Below, in pieces: positions 60,171 through 64,000 of a stretch of 64,000 nt of DNA. The notes beneath the pieces were generated by a model. It was not told the origin of the DNA and made no database searches. It was given only the letters and a program-made list of their open reading frames with translations. Position numbers and translations under genes: made by a program. The DNA lies in assembly GCA_007115705.1 (NCBI GenBank), contig QXEO01001821.1, positions 620,001-684,000 of the forward strand. Direction: 5' to 3'. Position 1 is the first letter of the stretch; the number at the start of each line of letters is the position of its first letter. The stretch comes from Dactylis glomerata (lineage: Eukaryota > Streptophyta > Magnoliopsida > Poales > Poaceae).

Positions 60171-61646
60171 CGCACCTGCGTTGCCCCATCTCAGCCTCCA
60201 ATCGCGGCGTGCTGCTTTTGCTAATACTGCTGCAGCAGCGCTTAGGTGGTGCTACCCATGGGCGAGGGCGGTGATATGAGCGAAACCAAATACAGACGGC
60301 CGCCGGCACCACCCTTGCCCCGCCGACTTACGGGTCTGTCATCGCCGCCGACCTTATCCCCACGCTCACCTTCTACAGCTCCTTATTCTTCAGCCACCGC
60401 CACAGGGAAAGTTCGCCGTTAATTGAGATGTAGTGGAAGGAGCAGGCGGATTGGAGATACAGGGTCGTTAGGATTGAAGAAAAGGTCAAAACTAGCGTTC
60501 CACTTCCACCCAAATCAAAACAACAAGAGCGCATATTGAACTACAGCTAGAAGCTAGACACAAACATTCGAGGAGGAAGCAACAACAAACACCATGGCCA
60601 CGCAGACGGAGCGCTGCCACCGTCAACGGGACCCAATCGTCGACCGCCTTCTCCAAATCTTCCCAAACAGAAATGAAAGAGCACCCGCATTTCTCACATC
60701 GATGCCACTTGAGAGTTCACACGCAAGCTGCGAGGGGCACTGACACATCGGGCTTGCAGGCTGAGCAAAGGCAACGCGCCTCCGGAATGCCAGCTCAATA
60801 CAGTACAAAGACATGGATACATGCCTCACAGGATATTGCCACGTGTCCTATTCCACCTCACTACTACTCCAGTTTCTGCAGGTGGGCCTAACACGTGAAA
60901 ATCAGGCAAATCAACCACAACACTCTATTTGTTTCGCCACTACTTATTGTTGCAGCGAAGCAAATGGCGCGCCGTGGTTGATCCGTGAGTTTCCTGGAAA
61001 TAGGGCCCACCGGCAGAGAGTAAACGGTTGTGAGTTGGCAGACCAAGGCACATGGCGGTGTTTGATGCGTCAGGTCGGTTGGTTTTACAGCTAGGTTCAA
61101 ACGGAGCTCTATTTATTTTCCTTTGCTCTCGTTGGTGGCGCGGCGGCGCCGGTGGGATTTCATCAGAGGAGGCGGCGGTGGTCCTACGGCTATCGGACGG
61201 GATTGTCTCTAACAGGTGCGCGCCACCGTGGCGAACTAAGAATCGTGAGGTCTTCACGACCTCCATCACCATGTCAGCGGTGTGGAGATCCCAAATCCGG
61301 AGCAGCATCAACGGCCGTGCCGTCCGGCCAGGTATCGCCTGCATTGTTCTTAGTGTACGCCTGTAATCCACAGCGCCGGTGCTCATTCTAGAGCGCTGCC
61401 GCCCGGCGACGTCGCTATTATTCTCCCGACAGCAAGTATCTCGCCCTCTTCCCTCATCTCCTCTTTCGCTTCCTCTTCCTTTACTTCTCCCCCGGTCCTT
61501 TCTCCCTCCTCTTTCTTCGTACGCCGCTGGCCTTTAGATGCAGATGTGCCGTTTTTACTACTTTCCTGTTTAGCTGCAGACTTGCTACATTCACTACTCC
61601 GACTTACTCGATTTGTTATTGCTGACCTGTTGTTCACTTGAGCCGA
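60171..61646. other. GC-rich stretch, no supported gene
   Basis: Several overlapping ORFs exist on both strands but none has domain features. A pyrimidine-rich tract lies at about 61440-61530. Confidence 0.4.
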
Positions 61647-61649
61647 TTA

Positions 61650-61934
61650 GAGCAAGAACAATAGTGTAGTCGGCAGCTGGCTATAGTGGGTTTATCATAT
61701 CATCTATAGCCAACATATAGCCAACACATACAATAGTTGGCTATAAAAATATACTACTTTATTACCATATGGCCCACCATTCACTCTCACCAAGTGCCTA
61801 GGAGCACGTGCTAGAGCTGGCTCTTGCATGAGAGCCCACTCTTCTTCTCTCTCATCTTCTCTCTCCGCCAACTAAGCACAAATATATTATTTTACTCCTT
61901 ATAGCCAACTGACTAGGACTTATTGTACTTGCTC
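61650..61934. mobile_element. Tourist-like MITE (PIF/Harbinger type)
   Basis: The ends GAGCAAGAACAATAGTG and ...TTGTACTTGCTC form imperfect inverted repeats that extend through GGCTATA. The 3-bp duplication TTA flanks both sides (61647-61649 and 61935-61937), as in Tourist elements. The element is 285 bp. Confidence 0.75.
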
Positions 61935-61937
61935 TTA

Positions 61938-62259
61938 GGGAGAGGGAGCACTGCATCTAAGAAGATCACTTTAATGCGAATAGAGTACTAGCTAGCCAAA
62001 TTTAATAGTACAGATCAATTAGGGCTTCTCCTTATTTTTCTTTGTTGTTGTGACTGAACTAGGCCTCCTCCTTTCTGGCTTCTAGCTCTCTTCTTTACTT
62101 CTCACATTAGTAGCCACATATAATTTTGGCTTCAGTCATACATACGTATGGACACTAATTGACATACGGAGCAGTCAGGTTTATCATAAATATTGTTAAC
62201 AGGATAGAGAAAATAGTCATTCTGTTGAATAAAAAGAATCCAAAGTAAATGTGAACAAA
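61938..62259. other. Short intergenic gap
   Basis: AT-rich sequence between the MITE and the LINE poly(A) end. No feature is seen. Confidence 0.5.
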
Positions 62260-63605
62260 TTTTTTTTTTGAAAGGAAATAGCTGCATTATATATTAAACC
62301 CTGGCAACATCCGAATACAAAGCATTCTTAATACAATCAGGAGAAACATCAAGCCAAACTCTAGCCGAACTCAACTCACAACCTTCCTCGGCCAACCTAT
62401 GCGCCACTTCATTTGCAGAACGTCGAGGCCATCTAACCACAAAATCCCTTCCATTCCGCAACTCACGTTTGATCTGTTCGATCAATATCCCATGCACCGA
62501 TCTGTCCGTTTCCTCCACCTGCAGCTTTGAGACCACCGAAGCGCTATCCAGCTCGAAGACAACCCTTTGCATCTGGCGGGAGTTGGCAAGCTCGATCGCC
62601 TTCCAACAAGCCAACAATTTGGCATGCTCCGGGTCTAGCAGGGAGGGAAAAAAAATGGCTCGACCCAGCGAGGAATCGACCATCGTGATCGCGTGCGACC
62701 ACTCCTCCGCCACCTTGGCCAGAAGCTTGAATCATTGAGCCATCTGCATTCACCTTAAACCATCCAAGATCAGGAGGGAGCCAGTGCTCTTTTTGTGCAG
62801 GAGGTTTAGCACACTTGCACTCCTGAACTTGGTGCCATTCCTCGACAAGATGAATCGCTCTTCGAGTGATAGTCTCAGGATCTTCAATATGGGCATTATC
62901 TCTCGCCGCATTCCTTGCTAACCACATTTGATACCGCACCATGAATGCAATCTCCACATCCGCGTCTTTGGCTGACACAATCCATTCCAGCAACCAGTCC
63001 GAAAGGTCCCGCTGAGAGTGCACATTGGGAGGGGGTTGCAGTTCCAAACTCGGAAGCTTCTGTTGAACAGAACTCCAAACTTGCTGTGTATGGGGAAACT
63101 GCCAGAAGCGGTGGATGGCCGATTCGTCACGTCCACAAGCCACGCAGACCACACCGCCTTTGATTCTTCGCCGTTGCAGCTCGGAACCAAGGGCCAGGCC
63201 ATTCTTCAGAAGCCTCCACACATGGATCTTCACCTTGCCCGGCACGTCAGCACCCCACAACCCCAGCCAGCCCTTGTGTTGATCTACCGAGGACGACGAA
63301 ACAGCACCCGCCCCTCTATTATTCCGCAGTTTCATTTGAAGATGGTAGGCCGATCGCACGGAAAAAATACCGTTTTTGGTATAGTTCCACGCCACACAAT
63401 CTTCTATTCCAGCACCTCCTACTCCAATCTTCAGGATATCCGCTACGTCAAACTCGTAGAAGAACCTATGTAGCTTAGAAACATCCCAGTCCACCCCCTC
63501 ATCGTTCAGTAGATCCGCTACTCTCCTGCAGGCTTGCACCGGGGCATCAGGCCTTCGTCCCAGTGGATATTTAGTATCGACGTTTGGTTGAGAAATTCGT
63601 CATTG
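62260..63605 (-). pseudogene. 5'-truncated LINE: RT zinc-binding and RNase H domains, frameshifted
   Basis: Read on the minus strand, the open frame from about 63605 to 62544 carries the plant zf-RVT domain. Its key parts are FSVRSAYHL, W..LWG..VPGKVKIHVWR, C..CG..ESAIHRFW. The start of RNase H follows (VNADGS). The RNase H domain continues in another frame (62713-62294) with DPEHAKLLA, FELDSAS and the ANEVAHRLAEEG end. The likely break is a run of eight A at about 62649-62656. The stop at 62294 is followed by a 25-nt tail and poly(A), seen as poly(T) at 62260-62269. This is the 3' end of an L1-type plant retrotransposon; the reverse transcriptase and ORF1 are missing. Confidence 0.85.
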
Positions 63606-64000
63606 ATTCTGCTGAATATGTAGGATGTGAATCTGAGTCATACGAGCATCAGTTAATTAGTTTTACTTAGGCCATGTCAGGAGTTGATCTGGAGTTGTAC
63701 GCCAGCTGTGGAGTTTAGATTTCAACTTATTACACAGATATTATTAATTACTTGATTAGGCTTACAGAATTATAGGAACAAAAATTGCCAACTAGAAAGG
63801 ATGGTAGCTACCATCCCCTTAAGAATTTGACGCGTGTCTAACGCCGTTTAGTATGTTGTAAGGTGGGGGACGGGCCTGCCGTGCCGACTGCTTTCTATGA
63901 CCCACTTGTGCCATATCCCCTGGCTTCTAATCTCTTTTCTGCCGTGATGACTTTCTGCCCGCAAACCAGGCGTGTTCCCATTCTTTCTCTCTCGTCTTGG
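63606..64000. other. Right edge, no gene seen
   Basis: No ORF or repeat with support is present. The sequence is cut by the window end. Confidence 0.5.

Noticed and set aside
1..64000. CRISPR array, bacterial operons, phage or plasmid features
   Set aside because: The sequence is clearly plant nuclear DNA dominated by retrotransposons. The regular short repeats found are transposon subterminal or coding repeats without unique equal-length spacers.

Overview
The window looks like intergenic DNA from a large grass genome, most likely the wheat tribe (Triticeae: wheat, Aegilops, barley or a relative). The evidence is an Angela/BARE-1/WIS-type Copia element with its characteristic LTR start, two Athila-like Gypsy elements with tRNA-Asp primer sites, Stowaway and Tourist MITEs, and grass-type Helitron ends. 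I see no convincing host gene. Almost everything that can be explained is transposable-element sequence.

Layout, left to right. 238-8691 is a Gypsy element (Gypsy-1) with two LTRs, a gag-protease ORF and no reverse transcriptase or integrase. 8907 and 9356 are two Helitron 3' ends read on the minus strand. The second probably pairs with a 5' end at 15209 to give a Helitron holding exon-like cargo. 16231-16388 is a Stowaway MITE. 18236-28337 is a probable plus-strand Helitron interrupted by a complete Mutator-like element (MULE) at 18983-27236, which has 43-bp perfect terminal inverted repeats and a perfect 9-bp target duplication. The MULE has three gene-like units: a two-exon GRF zinc-finger/transmembrane protein, a 134-residue protein of unknown function behind a TATA box, and a DDE transposase with a SWIM finger. 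About 29470-29891 is a CACTA-type terminus with a subterminal repeat array.

30928-39629 is a complete and very young Copia element. Its two 1731-bp LTRs differ at about four positions, its 5-bp target duplication is perfect, and its gag-pol frame is broken by one TGA codon. 41720-48049 is a second Gypsy element (Gypsy-2), also very young (two 1596-bp LTRs, about five differences). It shares its backbone with Gypsy-1, but a 197-codon ORF of unknown function sits where gag-protease should be. The sequence on both sides of Gypsy-2 looks like older repetitive DNA. 54815-55333 is probably a Tat/RIRE2-like Gypsy LTR followed by its primer site. The right end holds a Stowaway MITE (58084-58186), a Tourist-like MITE (61650-61934) and the frameshifted 3' end of a LINE (about 62260-63605).

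The elements are independent parasites rather than one pathway, but several dependencies can be read. Both Gypsy elements lack a polymerase and an integrase and must be mobilised in trans. The MULE appears to encode its own transposase plus two accessory proteins. The Helitrons seem to have captured host exon-like pieces. The most unusual items are the three-gene MULE and the Gypsy derivative with a replacement ORF. Ages come from LTR differences counted by eye and the commonly used grass rate of 1.3e-8 per site per year; they are rough.
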